Source: Lepus europaeus | Taxonomy: Eukaryota; Chordata; Mammalia; Lagomorpha; Leporidae | Assembly (NCBI RefSeq): GCF_033115175.1 | Contig: NC_084835.1 | Coordinates: forward strand, 95,565,448 to 95,629,447 | DNA length: 64,000 bases | Direction: 5' to 3' | Part shown: piece by piece, positions 47,700 through 59,592 of the stretch | How the letters are laid out: every line of letters begins with the position of its first letter | Numbering within the stretch: the stretch's first letter is position 1 | The notes under the pieces: model-generated | Databases searched by the model: none | What the model was told of the DNA's origin: nothing | Seen by the model: only the letters and a program-made list of their open reading frames with translations | Made by a program: the position numbers and the translations under genes

Positions 47700-48230
47700 A
47701 TGCTATGTGCTGTTCCAAGGACAGGAGTATAAATTAGTAAAACCTTTCTAGAAAGCAATTAGAAATTATATATCAAGAGCTTTAAGAAGCTCCTATCAGG
47801 TAATCCAGGGATTCTGTTAGGAGTTTATCCTAAGGAGTAGCAACAGACCAGTGCAAAGATTTAATTATAAGGTGTCCATCAGACAAACCTCAGTGTCTAA
47901 CCTAGGAGCCCACTCAGACTGCTGTTTGCTAATGAATAAAAGCACATTTTAGGTGAGGAGAGGGTTAAAAATCATGTGCTTAATATTTCATTTGTTTATA
48001 AAAAAGGAATTTATCACTTCTCAGCCTTTGGGCTAAGATCAAGTATAGTAAAAAAAAGAACTTAATATGCATTAAAAAGGCTGAAACCCCAAAATGTTAA
48101 CGTTGGTTATCTCTGGGTAGCGACATTATGAGTGATTTTCATTTATTCCCTTTTGTATTTCTGTTTACTTAAAACTTTCTATCATAAGCAGGTGCATGAC
48201 TTCTGAGATACAGAGATTGTTAACTGGCAA
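47700..48230 (+). mobile_element. L1M 3'-end relic
   Basis: TCTAGAAAGCAATTAG, GGAGTTTATCCTAAGGAG and GGTTATCTCTGGGTAGCGAC follow the order of an old L1 3' end. It is interrupted by the U2 fragment. Confidence 0.65.
48013..48050 (+). pseudogene. 5'-end U2 snRNA retropseudogene (truncated)
   Basis: Thirty-eight bases match the 5' end of U2 snRNA (ATCGCTTCTCGGCC...), with about four differences. They include the branch-point-recognition neighbourhood up to AGTGTAGTA, here AGTATAGTA. The match stops abruptly and is followed by eight A. This is the structure of a short snRNA fragment copied by L1 reverse transcriptase. It lies inside an older L1M 3' end and cannot make functional U2. Confidence 0.8.
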
Positions 48231-49671
48231 ACAAAGAAAAAAAAGACTAAAAATTCTGCTCTGGTCCATAGGCTGATGAAGACACAGTTTAATTGCAGAT
48301 GAAGAAAAATCACTAGGCTGACTCCTCTAGTGAGAATTACTTGGAACCCAGCTGAGTTTTGGAAAAGAACGGTGTAAGCAGAGGTGGACTGGAACACAGC
48401 GGCCCACACGGTGGAGCAGGCTGTGCCCTGCAGCCCAGGACAGCGTGAGGAGCCAATGCATTCTGCAGACAGTCCTGGGACCACAAGCAAGAAGGGAACC
48501 GTATGGTGTGGGTGGTTCACCTCGGGGCTCCTGTTCACCTAGCAATGGACTGGTGGGGGGGGGCTCCTTTGTAGCACCCTCTTCACGTGGGTACCACTGT
48601 TTTTACAGTGAGGAGGTGTCTGACCTGGGCAGTGTTTTGGAATTCCCTTCCCCTCTCCTCCTCCAGAGGCTGCTACAAAGAGACAGACAGAAAGGCGGCC
48701 AGGCAGGCAGGCAGGCATCCCATTGAGCATAAACCCCATGCAGTGATCATGACGGATGACGGATGTGGACGACCAGATTCAGGGAGAGGAGATGGAGTCT
48801 GTTTTTAGTAGGGAGTAACTTTCACAGGAACCTGGAAGTCTTAACGAGGACTGAAAGGACGACACCTCCAAGGAAACGCACTGAAGTCAACGACGAAGCC
48901 TCCTTCAGCGCCCTCCCCTGCGCTAGCCACGCGGCCTTTCCACTGCCCCCTCTCCGTGCCACAGAGGCGCACCCGTGCCTGCGAACCCGAAGCCCCAGCT
49001 CATGCGTGCCAGCTAATCTCCTTCACCTAACAGGCTTCTGCCACTTAGTCTCATCCTTAGTCTCATCCTTCATGTCCTCCACCGTGACACCGGCCGCTCT
49101 GTCCACACGGCCCGAGAGCGTATTCTGTGCCCATGCGTGCCGGGTGCTGGGGGCAGCGGCAGAGGCCGATCACCAGCCGCCCTGTCCTGAGCCCATTTAA
49201 AATGCAAAAAAAAAAAAGGGGGGGAGGGTAGGAGAGAGGAACACAAGTGCAGCCAACACAAACAGCTGTGGAACTAGGAGCAAACAGAGTAGGGCTGCGG
49301 AACAGGGTGCCCACTGCAAGAGGGGAAGGCTTCCTGGAGGTGGCAAAACTTAAGCTGTGTCCCGGATGAGGAGGAGACCCAGGGGAAGCATGGGGACTGG
49401 AGAGAAGCAGTGAGCAGCACCAGTGTTTGGGGTCTGTCTCCTAACTGGAGCTGGGGTGGGAGTGGCACTGGAGAGGCCAGGTGGACCAAGGGCGGAGGGT
49501 TCTGAGAGTCAGTTAGGAGTTGGCTTTTGCCCTATAGGAGAAACAGCAGGGAATGACCGAAGTTACTTGAGTGGAAGACTTGGTGCCAGGGTTGGAGGAA
49601 GGCTGAGCTATCAAAGCAGGGGGCAGAGAAGAGAGGTGAGGACACAGTGACGTGTTGCGGCTGAGGGCCAC
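48231..49671. other. SKOR2 intron, partly L2-like
   Basis: Bases 49240-49640 (GGAAGGCTTCCTGGAGGTGG, GAACAGGGTGCCCAC) resemble the internal part of L2. The rest is single-copy with no gene recognised. Confidence 0.4.
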
Positions 49672-49965
49672 AGGGCCAGCCACGTGGTGGTACAGTGGTT
49701 GGGCCGTCTCCTGAGACACCCATGTCCCGTGCTGGTTGTTCCTGGCCTGAGTCCCAACTCCTCTGCTTCTGGTCCAGCTGCCTGCTAACGTGCACTTGGT
49801 GACGCAGCAGAAGGTGGCTCAAGCAGCTGGGTCCCCGCCACACATCTGGGAGAGCCTGTTGGGGTCCCAGGTCCCCGGCGTGGGCCTGGCCCAGCCCTGG
49901 CTGCTGCAGGCATTTGGGAATTGAAGATCTCTGTCTGTTTCTCTCTCTCTCTCTGACTTCCAAGT
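49672..49965 (+). mobile_element. Older C-type SINE
   Basis: GGCCAGCCACGTGGTGG to CTCTGACTTCCAAGTAAG; strongly diverged. Confidence 0.78.
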
Positions 49966-52329
49966 AAGATGAAAACAAAACAGATAAAAATTGAAAAACA
50001 CAGAACAAGTTCCATTGCCTGTTCCAGCCTCTGTAACTACAGCCCAGTAAATCAGCAAAGCTCCGGCTTCTCATATTGGTTGATTCCTATCAAGTCCCTG
50101 CAGGCATGCGAGCATCAAACTCGAAAACAGCGTGTGGACGCCTCCTGTCCCTGCCCAGTGTCCGTCACTCTGCGGAACCCATGATGTCTGTCCCTCTCTG
50201 CTCCTGGCAGCCACAGGAGGGAGCTGGGGGTGTTGTTACACTGTTGAGAAAGAGGCTGGGACCAGGCCTAAGTTGCCCCACTGTGAGTGGGGGAGGCGGC
50301 CCCCTGGAGTCCCTGTCCTAGGAGTCAATGCCACACTTGCCTCATGCTGTGTTCTTCTCTCCCAGGATTTTCCACTGAGACCGCACCAGGTAGCGCACGT
50401 GCACTGTACTTCACCTAGGTGGTCCCATCTGGTCCCACTCAGCCTGTGAGCCAGGAGCTCCAGGGTCACCCCACCACTACAGCCCATAGTAAACTCAGGT
50501 CTGGTCGATTTCTGAGCCCGGGCAGCTCCCAGCTTAGGTCGCCAGTGCTGAAACCGGATGGGATTTTAAGTGATGTGACTGCGTCTGTCCACCTCCGAGT
50601 GAAAAGTTTTGCACAAACTCTCACGAGGACTCCTCTACGCTTCCCTCTGGTGCAGCGTCACGAAGTTCCCATTTCCCCTTTCCTTCTGGGCGAACCTCGA
50701 TCTGTCCGCTAGTTCCCGGGGGCCTCGCATTTACTTAACAAGCACACAACGTGCATTTGCTATTTTCATCCGTGTGAAATTGACTGCCTCTTTGTGGTGC
50801 ATCTAAACCACGCATTATTCAAACCTGGGCACACATATGCCACTTCCTTGGTCAATGGAGTAACTACAGATAGAAGAGGAAATTTTGCTGTCGCTTAATG
50901 GAAATGTTTCACATGTGTGGCACCACCAAGAGTTTATATTAATCCAGATCAAAATGATGAAATGAGAGACCTGAATGGACATGGGCTGGTTGTGCCATTA
51001 TATTCCAAGTTTTTAAAACAGGATCATGTGTACATGTTGTACAACAGGGAGGGTTATAAGGAAAATGGATAAACTACTATGAGTTACATAATTCCTTAAA
51101 AATATCACTAATTCACTTTTACTAAATAGTGGGACAAGTTATGGTTACACTGACTTCAGGGGGTCGGGAGGACCCGCTAAGGACTCAACACAACTTGGAC
51201 CCACTCTGCTGGGTCTAAAAGCAAGGATTTGTGAATCCAACAATCGAGAAAGATCAGCTTATGGGGAAACAGATCATTCAAAGTCTGCTCATTGCTGCAA
51301 AAAAAAAAGTTGCAGTTTTTCTTAACAGAGTTTCAGAAAGTAGAGAATCCTGGATCCCTTGGGAGCTGCTGTCCTCTTAAAGTTTCAAAGATGTTTTTAA
51401 TCTGTTTCTGTTTCCTGGAAGCCACCCGAGTTCATGCCCCTAACTGCGCTATCAAAGGCGATTGGCCAATCTCTTCGATCTTCCCCTACGGCCCAGCAGG
51501 CATCTCTGAATTCAAAACGCTGACGCACCGTGAGAGCCCAAGCTCCCATCAAAAACTTGGCAGACCCTGCCGTGGTCTGTGGTCAGAGCTCTCTTCCATC
51601 CCGCAGCCGCCTCTGGGTTTGACGAGTCACCAGGAAGCCGGGCCCCTACCGACGCACTGCCTGAGCGCTTTCGCTCATGCTGATGATCCCACTTGGCCAG
51701 CTCTGTAGCGGGCAGGCCTTCAGGCCCGTATCACTGAAATGGTCACAGTTGCTGGTCTCTGGCTCGGGCACAGGAACTGCCACTCGCGTTTTGGGACCCA
51801 CAGATGAATAACATTCTCAAAAAGTGTCCCAGAAAGAAAATGAATTAAGAAGCCACATACTTTAAAAACTGTTGCATACAGCTTCCTTCCCCACTTTCTT
51901 TTCTCTGGAGAGGGAACTACGACTCTACGAGACTCCAAAAGGCTTGGAACACAAAACCATGATGGATTTGTCCAAATGTAACCCAGACCGGGGCAGGTGA
52001 ATGGGAGAAATGTGGGATGTGATGTCCTTCTGAAATGCCAAGACACTAGCAGCAGAACCAACGGTTTTTAGGTTACAATATCTCCTGCCCTCAAATTTGG
52101 AATGGAAATTTAAGGTTAAGTAGAGATATAGAAGCCAAAACTACTAAGATGATATTAATTTCAATTAATGAACGTGTGTACACTGAACTGTTAAAGGTTA
52201 AATCTTCATAGTTACACATATCTCAAGCACCTGGCAGCTATCCACAGCCGAGTAATTGTTTCGTTTTAAAATACATAATTGAAAAATACATCAATATATA
52301 ATTTCATCTACAAATTTGATTACATATTT
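49966..52329. other. SKOR2: SKOR2 intron, nothing recognised
   Basis: 2.4 kb of mostly single-copy DNA. No exon with splice-site support was found on either strand. Confidence 0.45.
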
Positions 52330-52646
52330 AAAAATTTTTCTTCATTTCTTTCAAAAGCAGAGAGACAAGGAACAGACAGATAGATATGTGAGAATCTCCC
52401 ATATGCTGGTTCACTCCCCAAATACCCACAGTGGCAGAGACTGGGCCAGGCAGAAACTGGGAGCCTGGAACTCAGTCCACATCTCCCATGTTGGTGGCCA
52501 GGACCCAGTTACTTGAGCCATCGCTGCTGCTTCTCAGGGTGTGTGCCTTCAGGAAGCTGGAATCAGGAGCAGGGCTGGGACTCGAACCCAGGTACTTCAA
52601 CCTGGGACGTGGGCATCCCAACCACTATGCCAAATGCCTGCCTGTG
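52330..52646 (-). mobile_element. Older C-type SINE near a SKOR2 exon
   Basis: TTTCTTTCAAAAGCAGAGAG to CCAAATGCCTGCC. It lies 260 bp downstream of the exon at 52907. Confidence 0.8.
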
Positions 52647-52906
52647 TATCTATTATTTTTTAATCATACACAATACACACCTATGGGCACACAGATATCA
52701 AGAAGTAGCAAATGATTCTTACAAGAAATTTTATCTCTGAGCAAATTCAAAGCATAAATAAGAGAGAGGACAATTTATGAATCTAGACATGGGAAGACAG
52801 GGCTGGCTTGCACAACTACTTAATACTCAGAATCACACTCCTAAGCTCGGGAACCAGAAATGTCACCACACATCACCAGTACAATGAAATAAAAGCCACT
52901 TCTTAC

Positions 52907-53005
52907 TGAACACTGGGAAAGATGTGTTTCCTTTTAACACTTGGAATTCTTGCTCCAGTCGTCTCCGTAAATCTATTTGTTCAAATAAAACCTTCTGAAG
53001 TTCTT
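52907..53005 (-). CDS. SKOR2: SKOR2 internal coding exon (third from the end), coiled coil
   Basis: A 99-base exon on the minus strand follows the acceptor TTTATTAG|AAGAAC and precedes the donor TTCA|GTAAGA. It encodes EELQKVLFEQIDLRRRLEQ, then EFQVLKGNTSFPVF and the first base of an Asn codon. The heptad-like pattern of Leu, Ile and Val with abundant Glu, Arg and Gln is the start of the C-terminal coiled coil of SKOR1/SKOR2 corepressors, used for self-association in this family. The phase fits both neighbours: two bases complete the split Glu codon upstream, and A plus AT makes Asn downstream. It lies only 377 bp from the exon at 53383-53448 and 9.3 kb from the next exon. The one difference I note from my memory of human SKOR2 is Thr for Ala after KGN. 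Confidence 0.93.
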
Positions 53006-53382
53006 CTAATAAAGAAAAAAAAAAGAAGTCATTTTACTAATCTTTACAAATAACTCTCCAGAGAACTGTTATATATGGCAATTTATTATTATAAGACAAA
53101 ATATTTTACCAGTTTAAAAAGTGTTGCATAGACATAGGATAGATTTTGTGCAGAAATCCATGAATATAAATCAATGTAATATATTATTTTAAAGTATTAT
53201 ATTACAGTGTCATGTATTGATTGATATGTATGCATTAATCTCAATTATAGCCACCCAGTGGTCCATATATTATTCATATGTTGCTTGTCAGGCTTAAAAT
53301 ATGGTGGAGAACAAAAATATCCTCCTATCATCTCCAGTCCTTTAAAGCGGAGACTTTTACAGAACTGAGGCTTTTTCTATAC

Positions 53383-53448
53383 CTTTCCCCATGTTTTCTA
53401 CATCCTTCTTGAGTGTATGAGGTGAGCTGGCTTCTTGTGTGTGTTCAC
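53383..53448 (-). CDS. SKOR2: SKOR2 internal coding exon (fourth from the end)
   Basis: The minus strand has a polypyrimidine tract and acceptor (TTTAAAG|GTGAAC), 66 coding bases, then the donor AAAG|GTATAG. It reads (G)EHTQEASSPHTLKKDVENMGK, entering with two bases of a split codon and leaving with one (G). It therefore joins in frame to the next exon, which starts AA, giving GK-E-ELQK. The peptide matches the segment just before the coiled coil of SKOR2 (Corl2/FUSSEL18), a nuclear SKI-family corepressor that represses BMP/SMAD signalling and is needed for Purkinje cell differentiation. The upstream exons, encoding the SKI/DACH domain and the long low-complexity middle, were not found up to 64000. 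The GTATAG donor is weaker than usual. A SINE ends about 70 bp upstream of the acceptor. Confidence 0.88.
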
Positions 53449-53518
53449 CTTTAAAAAAAAAAGGACAAAGACTATTATTAGTTTTGTGTAGGCTGTTTTC
53501 TGAAAGCTTTTCTTTCCC

Positions 53519-53873
53519 TTTTTTTTTTTTTTTTTTCATGTTATTTGAAATGGAAGACACACACACACCTGGACACCTGGGGGTAAGGATGAGAAAGAGA
53601 CAGAGAGAGAGATCTTCCATCTGGTGGTTCATGGCCCAAATGCCCGCAACAGCTAGGCAGGGCTGGGTGAGGCTGAAGCCAGGAGCCCAGCACTCCATCA
53701 GGGTCTCCCACATGGGTGGCAGGGACCCAGCTACTTGAGCCATCACTGCTGCTTTCCCACGTACATTAGCAGGGAACTGGATCGGAAGTGGAGCTGGGAC
53801 TTGAACTTCCACCATGACAGGGGATGCCGGCATCCCAAGCCGCCACTTAAGTACTGAGCCAAATGTCCACTCC
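53519..53873 (-). mobile_element. Older C-type SINE just upstream of a SKOR2 exon
   Basis: T18 tail then TGTTATTTGAAATGG through GAGCCAAATGTCCACTCC. In SKOR2 orientation its A tail ends about 70 bp before the acceptor at 53449. Confidence 0.83.
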
Positions 53874-54819
53874 TCACTCGCTATTCAATATTTACAAAAA
53901 GAGTTTATGTAATATAACCCGAGATTAGAAGTCTTTGCTCCTGTGCAATTCCCCTTGAAGCAGGGAGGGGAGCAACGGACAGGGAGGGCAGAGTCTGGCC
54001 TGCAGACGGCAGCTCTGAGAAAGAAGATTCCTGAAGGTCACGTCCATCATCTCCCCACCCCCACTATCCATCCTTTGCAACAAAGGAAACTGCCAGAATG
54101 GGCAAAAAAGGAGGCTGGACAGTAGGAATTTTTGTATAAATCTGATCAGAGTTCCTTTCCTTGACGCGTGGATGGCTGGTTTCAGCTGAGAGGTTTTAAG
54201 ACCATGGAAGCAGAGGTCTCCTACGTTTCTTGCCCACAAGACTTTAGGGCAGAGAAAGGAAGTAGGGGAGGCTGTGAGGGGGCCTTTAGAGAACATTTAT
54301 AAACCTCGAGGAGGTTTCTAATAACTGATGCTTCATTTAAGAAGAAACTCAAACCCAGAGACATGAAACAAGCTACCCCACCTTAGTTAATACATTTTTA
54401 CTTGCTTGTTGACAGTCTGTTAGCCACTTGTCTTCAACCCAGAAAAACTACACTGTGGATAAAGGTTAGATTGGTGTTTGCTTATGAGCTAACTGGAGTG
54501 GTGGCAGGTTAAGCAAATGTATTGATCTACAGTCACAAATTGAGTCTACACAATCCAGAAAACCTAAATAAACCAAAGGAATCCAATCATTCAGCTAATC
54601 AGCTTTTTTTTTTTTTTTTCAAATTCCAACCCGATTTCTATACTTCCCACATAGTCTAATTGGGCTTTCCATTTCTGCCTAAAGGAATGTGGTGGTATAG
54701 AGAAGGGTCTTTGAGGCTTCATGAACCCTCGTCGTCCACCCTTGGGGGTCGGCCCCTCTTTGGGGTTCCCAGGGCAACTTGCTCGTGTTTCTGGCAAGGT
54801 GCTGTTTGCCTACTGCCTT

Positions 54820-54930
54820 TCCTCGTCCACTGGGCTGTGTGCTACTTGGAGGCAGGGGCTCTGTCTTTCTGTGTGGCCAGTGGCTGCCCAGTGCTGGACA
54901 CATACTGGGTACTCAGTAATGTGCCTTCAC
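54820..54930 (+). repeat. L2 LINE 3'-end relic
   Basis: GTGCTACTTGGAGGCAGGGG, CAGTGCTGGACACATACTGG and GTACTCAGTAA match the L2 end. Confidence 0.65.
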
Positions 54931-56914
54931 ATGTTACTGAAAGGGAGAAGGCCTGGGCCAGAATTCATCATTTAGACTCTCTCCCACTAGGTACTCATTT
55001 CCCTCATCCAGAAGTGGAATGCAACAGTCCTGAGTGCGTGCAGCAACATAGGGAGATGCTGGGAAAAATCCTATAAAGAGGCAAGCACAGTTCCTCCCCA
55101 GAGCAGCAGCGTACACCACAACCTATGCTATAGACTGTCCTCAACACGCTGTTGTAAGTGGCGAGCCTGCATTCCATCAGATAGCTGCTGGCAGTGCGTG
55201 TGTGTGCACGTGCATGTGCGTATGTGAATACATTTATGTAACTACGCAGACATGCACATATTCCGTACATGCAGTTAGAGGGAGCAGATTAACAGCATCC
55301 TTGGCATCCCTGAGTTCCTTACTGGCAAGACCTTTTCCAACCTGTAGGTCATGTTCACACAGCCTCATCCTTGCTCTCATTTTGTACCTCTGTAGGTTCA
55401 GGGGCACCCCTGAACCCTGGCTTTCTTCTCCACGTGATGACAAGACACCTGCAAACACTTTAAATCTATCCCTCGCCTCACTCTAACTCCTAGAAAATGC
55501 GATTATCTAAAAGGTCAGTAGTAAGGAAACCAAGCACAATGGTCTTTTGAAATGAAAATACGTACACATTATGTGCAGTTGTGCCTATGTTTACTCTCAT
55601 TTGACCAGCTAAATGTGTAGACGTTTTACACTCACATAGGAGATCGAACTTGAACAAGACAGAAGCAAGCATGTACGCATCTATGCATTTACCTAGAAGG
55701 CACGCCGAGCCTGAACCATTCCACAACTTTCTCCTCCACTCAAAACACAATTCAGATGAGATCGTCTGTTCCTGAACAGGCGATTCTAGAAGCCATGCTC
55801 TAGAACGATATTGTAGGCCAGATTCTCTGGGATCCATCAGTGTATTCTGCAGACTGCTTATCTCACATAGCATTGTTCCAAAATGCGTTCCTTTTCCATG
55901 CCACAATTAGTAGCTTTACATGGGAATGAAACCAGGAAACAGGTAGCGGATAAATGAAGACTACATGAGTCCCAGGCAGGTTTCCCGCTGACAACCATCC
56001 ACCTTTCTTTCTATCAAGTTTGTGCGGGCTTTTAGGACTAGTTTGCATCAGGCCCTAGTTCCGATTTTTGACTGAAACTTCCAGGTGCAATTTGCCAGTT
56101 CTGAGCTTAGAAGGTTCAAACACCTCACTCAAAGGGTTTTTGCAAAATGGTTCAGCATTAGGCGACGACAGAGCCCTGACGATTCAGCTGTTCCTGGCCG
56201 GCTGCCTTGTGTGTCTCACTAATCTGGGGAAACCAGATTGCTAATGGTGGTTAAAGATGACCTCTGGGAGTCTGCTGGGTCTGTTCACTAGGGCTGCTAA
56301 TGTTTTCCATCTGGTTAAAAAAAAAAAAAAGCAGTCTAATACTAGATTAAATAAATGTGATTTACTTGACAACGAGCTTCCAATTTTTATAAATATTCCA
56401 TCAGGTTAGATGCCTTTAACTTCTTCAAAATTAATGAATCCCCAAATTAAAATGCTTATTTTCCTTCCTCCTAGATTCCCTCTTCTAAAAAAAGTTACAA
56501 AAAGGGTGGGCAGGGGAAACAGGGCCATCTTCGCAGTGTGGAGTGACAGGAGAGGCTCTTCCGTGGAATCCAGGGACACCTTGCTCGGAGGCCTGCCCTC
56601 CCACACGGCTTCACTCTGGCTGCAGAAGGGAATAGCCTGGTGCTGTGACGCTGGAGGGGGAGGTCATCAGCGCACAGAGGCACCCCCTGGATGGCTGTGC
56701 CACCCCAGTGCTCCAGACACGCCGGCTCTCAGGGCCAGTGCTCACCAGGGACTCTCCACTACTGCGGAGCGCAGAGAGCCCGGGGCTGCCAGGCGCCTGC
56801 CCGCCAGATGTCTCCAGGGTCCTTTAGCACCAGATGTTCCTGGGGAATGTCCACCTGACCTTTGGTGCTGCCCTGGCTCAGCTGTCAGAACCAGAACTAC
56901 AGGAGTGAGCATCA

Positions 56915-57222
56915 GGCATGGGACCTTAAGCCACTGTTTGGCACCTCGGCCAAATCAGAGTGCCAGGGTTCAAGTCCCGGCTCTGCGCCTCATACCAGCT
57001 TCTTTCTAACAGGCACCCTGAGAGGCAGCAGATGATGGGTCAAGGACTTGGGTTCCCACTGCCCACCTGGGAGGCCCAGATTGGATTCTTGGCTCCTGGC
57101 TTTGGTCTGGCCCAGCGCTGGCTGTTGTGAGCATTTGTGGAGTGAAGCGGTGGATGGAAGATCTCTGTCTGCCTTTCTCTCTCTCTCTGCCTTTCAAATG
57201 AAACAAATGAATAAATATTTTG
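56915..57222 (+). mobile_element. Older C-type SINE
   Basis: CATGGGACCTTAAGCCAC to TTTCAAATGAAACAAATG. Confidence 0.8.
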
Positions 57223-57394
57223 AAAGCATGAAAAAGAAAGTACCGGAGGCATGGATGTGAGATTGTGCCAGGCTAAATCAGACACAAGCAGCAAACGAAG
57301 ACGAGACCGGAATTTACAAAGAACCAACTACCGACAAAAAGCAGCCAATAGACCGATTTACGGAGCACCAACTTTCACGGTATTAAGAGTGAAT

Positions 57395-57500
57395 CCAAGT
57401 CTTACGGCACACCTCTGCTCAAGAACCTGCCATGGTTCCCATGGTCTACACAGGAGAAGGCATTCGAAATGCCTCCCTCAGAGCTGCCAGGTTCTCCCAT
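57395..57500 (+). repeat. L2-like LINE relic
   Basis: CTCAAGAACCTGCCATGGTTCCC followed by AGAAGGCATTCGAAATGCC resembles L2 upstream of its 3' end. Confidence 0.5.
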
Positions 57501-57537
57501 AGCCGTGTCACACCTGCTGGGCCAGCTTATCTGACCG

Positions 57538-57539
<2 letters not shown>

Positions 57540-57571
<32 letters not shown>
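57540..57571 (+). repeat. (CA)n microsatellite
   Basis: About 15 uninterrupted CA units. Confidence 0.95.
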
Positions 57572-57574
<3 letters not shown>

Positions 57575-57764
57575 AGGAGTAGTTCTCAACTCCTCTGGCG
57601 GGCTCTGCCCAGTGTTTGTCTCGCCTAAGATGCCCTTCCCTTTCCCCTTTGTCCAGCCAAAACCAAAATGCCACTGAGCCCCCGCTAGTGAAGGACTAAA
57701 TGCTTGAGCCCCCCACCCCGTCCTTGACCCACGCCTGCGTTGGAACGCCAAGCCCCCAGATGAA

Positions 57765-57995
57765 GATGTCGGGGGTGGGGGGTTGGGGGGGTGGGGCTGA
57801 GACTTCTCATGAACGGGATGGGTGCTCTCATAAAGAGGCCCCAGAGAGCTCCCTGGCCCTTTCTCCGCCTCGTGAAGACACAGCAAGAAGACGCGCACCC
57901 AGCAACCAGCGAGAGTCCTCACCAGACACCGAACCTGCAGGCGCCTTGAGCTTGCACTTCCCGGTTCCCAGAACTATGACAAACTCATGTTGTTG
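57765..57995 (+). mobile_element. MaLR (MST-like) LTR relic
   Basis: CTCATAAAGAGGCCCCAGAG, CGTGAAGACACAGCAAG and CCTCACCAGACACCGAACC are diagnostic of MST-type LTRs. Confidence 0.8.
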
Positions 57996-58575
57996 AACCA
58001 TTCAATCCACAGCCACCCAGGCCGCGGCCCTTCCCGTGCCAACTTCTGCACATGCGCAGACGCTCCCTTCCCGGGCAGGGGCGGGGGCGGGGTCTGAGTG
58101 CTCGCTCCCACGCGTCTCCCCTTTGCACCCACTATTTGAGGATCTCGCCTGCAGTGGTCTGGGCTTCCCCAGCGAGCAAACGTGCTCTCTGAGCGCAGAG
58201 AGGTCCTGTCCCACAGGTGATCCTCCCCCTGTACTCCCCCAGACCCTGGGACCCTCACAAATACACCCCCCCACACACCTGCTCCGGAACACGTAACTCA
58301 TCTGGTTTATAAAATACCCAATGCTAAATGGCTAAAGCATCAAGCACTCCTATAAGTGGAGAAGCACAGTCAGATCTGTTTGAGTATTCTGACTAAATCA
58401 GGCAAGCTGTTCTCAGTTTACTGGGGAAATTTGTGATGTGCCAATAGAAAATAAGTTTTGGGCACATAAGACATTTTGAAAATTTCTTTTAGAGACAAAT
58501 AAAATCACTGCACTGAATTTTAACTAAACTTTGAAATTATTAATTAGTATGTATGTCCAACAGCTAAAATATCGT
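57996..58575. other. SKOR2: SKOR2 intron, GC-richer then AT-rich
   Basis: Bases 58010-58300 are GC-rich (GGGGCGGGGGCGGGG near 58078) without exon support. The remainder is AT-rich. Confidence 0.4.
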
Positions 58576-58634
58576 TTCTAAAAAATATTTATTTATTTGA
58601 AAGGCAAAGTTACAGAGAGGGAGAGGCAGAGGCA

Positions 58635-58673
<39 letters not shown>

Positions 58674-58922
58674 TCCAACCCAAATGGCTGCAATGGCCAG
58701 GGCTAGGCCATGCCAAAGCCAGGAGCCAGGAGCCAGGAGCTTCTTCCCGGGTCCCACGTGGGTGCGGGGGCTCAGGGACTTCTGCCATCTTCTACTGCTT
58801 TCCCAGGTGCATTAGCATGGAATTGGGCCGGAAGTGGAGCAGGCAGGACTCAAATCAGCACCCATATGGGATGTAGGTGTCGCAGGCAGTGGCTCAACCT
58901 GCTGCGCCACAGTACCAGCCCC
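58576..58922 (-). mobile_element. C-type SINE
   Basis: AAAAATATTTATTTATTTG, (GA)n at 58638-58669, through AGTACCAGCCCC. Confidence 0.9.
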
Positions 58923-59078
58923 AAATATCTTATATTTTTAGAGCTCTTTTAATTATAACAGCCAAATGAGGTCAGCTGACCTCTTCTGTTGGTGAGCATG
59001 GACAAGGGGACAAGCTGATTAAACAGCTATCACTTCTTTCAATATACACTTTGAATTTAAAAAATAAGATCATCTAGG

Positions 59079-59396
59079 GCAGACACCTGGTGCAATGGCT
59101 AGGTGGCTACTTGGGTGCCCACACTCCATACTGGAGTGTCTGGTGCAAATCTGGGCTAGTCCACCCCAGACCCACCTTCCTACTAGTGTGCACTCACAGG
59201 AGGCAGCAGGTGACGGCTCAAGTACTCGGGTCCCTGCCACCTATATGTAAGACCTACATTGAGTTCCAGGCTCTTTGGCCTGGCCCGGTTCTGGCTGTGC
59301 AGGCATTTGGGGAATGAACCAGTATTTGGAAGATGTCAGTTTGTCTGCCTCAGTTTCTCCCTATCTCTCTGGCTTTCAAAAAAAAAAAAAAAAGAG
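59079..59396 (+). mobile_element. Older C-type SINE
   Basis: GGGCAGACACCTGGTGC to CTGGCTTTCAAAAAAAA. Confidence 0.8.
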
Positions 59397-59532
59397 AAGA
59401 AGTTAAAAAATATTTAAGTCTCAGAAGTTATCACAAAAGTTTATATACATATATATACATACAGAAAAGATAATTTATATATACATTTATAATGCATAAA
59501 AATCTGCTATATATATGTATATATATATATAT

Positions 59533-59582
59533 AGTGAACTAAATATTAACTCCGTTACCAAAAAAGGAGCAAGTACAAGATT
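59533..59582 (+). repeat. 50-bp direct repeat, copy 1
   Basis: AGTGAACTAAATATTAACTC... matches 60811-60860 with one mismatch. It follows a (TA)n tract (59500-59533). Confidence 0.93.
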
Positions 59583-59592
59583 CAGTAATAAG

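Larger units (their letters stand above)
43576..52906 (-). other. SKOR2: SKOR2 intron
   Basis: This intron of 9.3 kb lies between the exons at 52907 and 43508. It contains nine C-type SINEs or fragments, an L1M 3' end (47700-48230), a U2 snRNA fragment (48013-48050) and an L2-like stretch (49240-49640). The region 49965-52330 is largely single-copy and I recognise no gene in it; its open frames of about 100-140 codons have no recognisable motif. Confidence 0.75.

Noticed and set aside
51292..51708. 138-codon frame
   Set aside because: No motif, no splice logic and opposite in strand to SKOR2; likely chance.
56410..57009. 199-codon plus-strand frame
   Set aside because: It runs through GC-richer intron into a SINE; composition is low-complexity and no family is recognised.
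36930..57571. Microsatellites and CT or GA runs as possible arrays of a novel system
   Set aside because: They are ordinary mammalian simple repeats, many being SINE tails; no spaced-repeat (CRISPR-like) structure exists.
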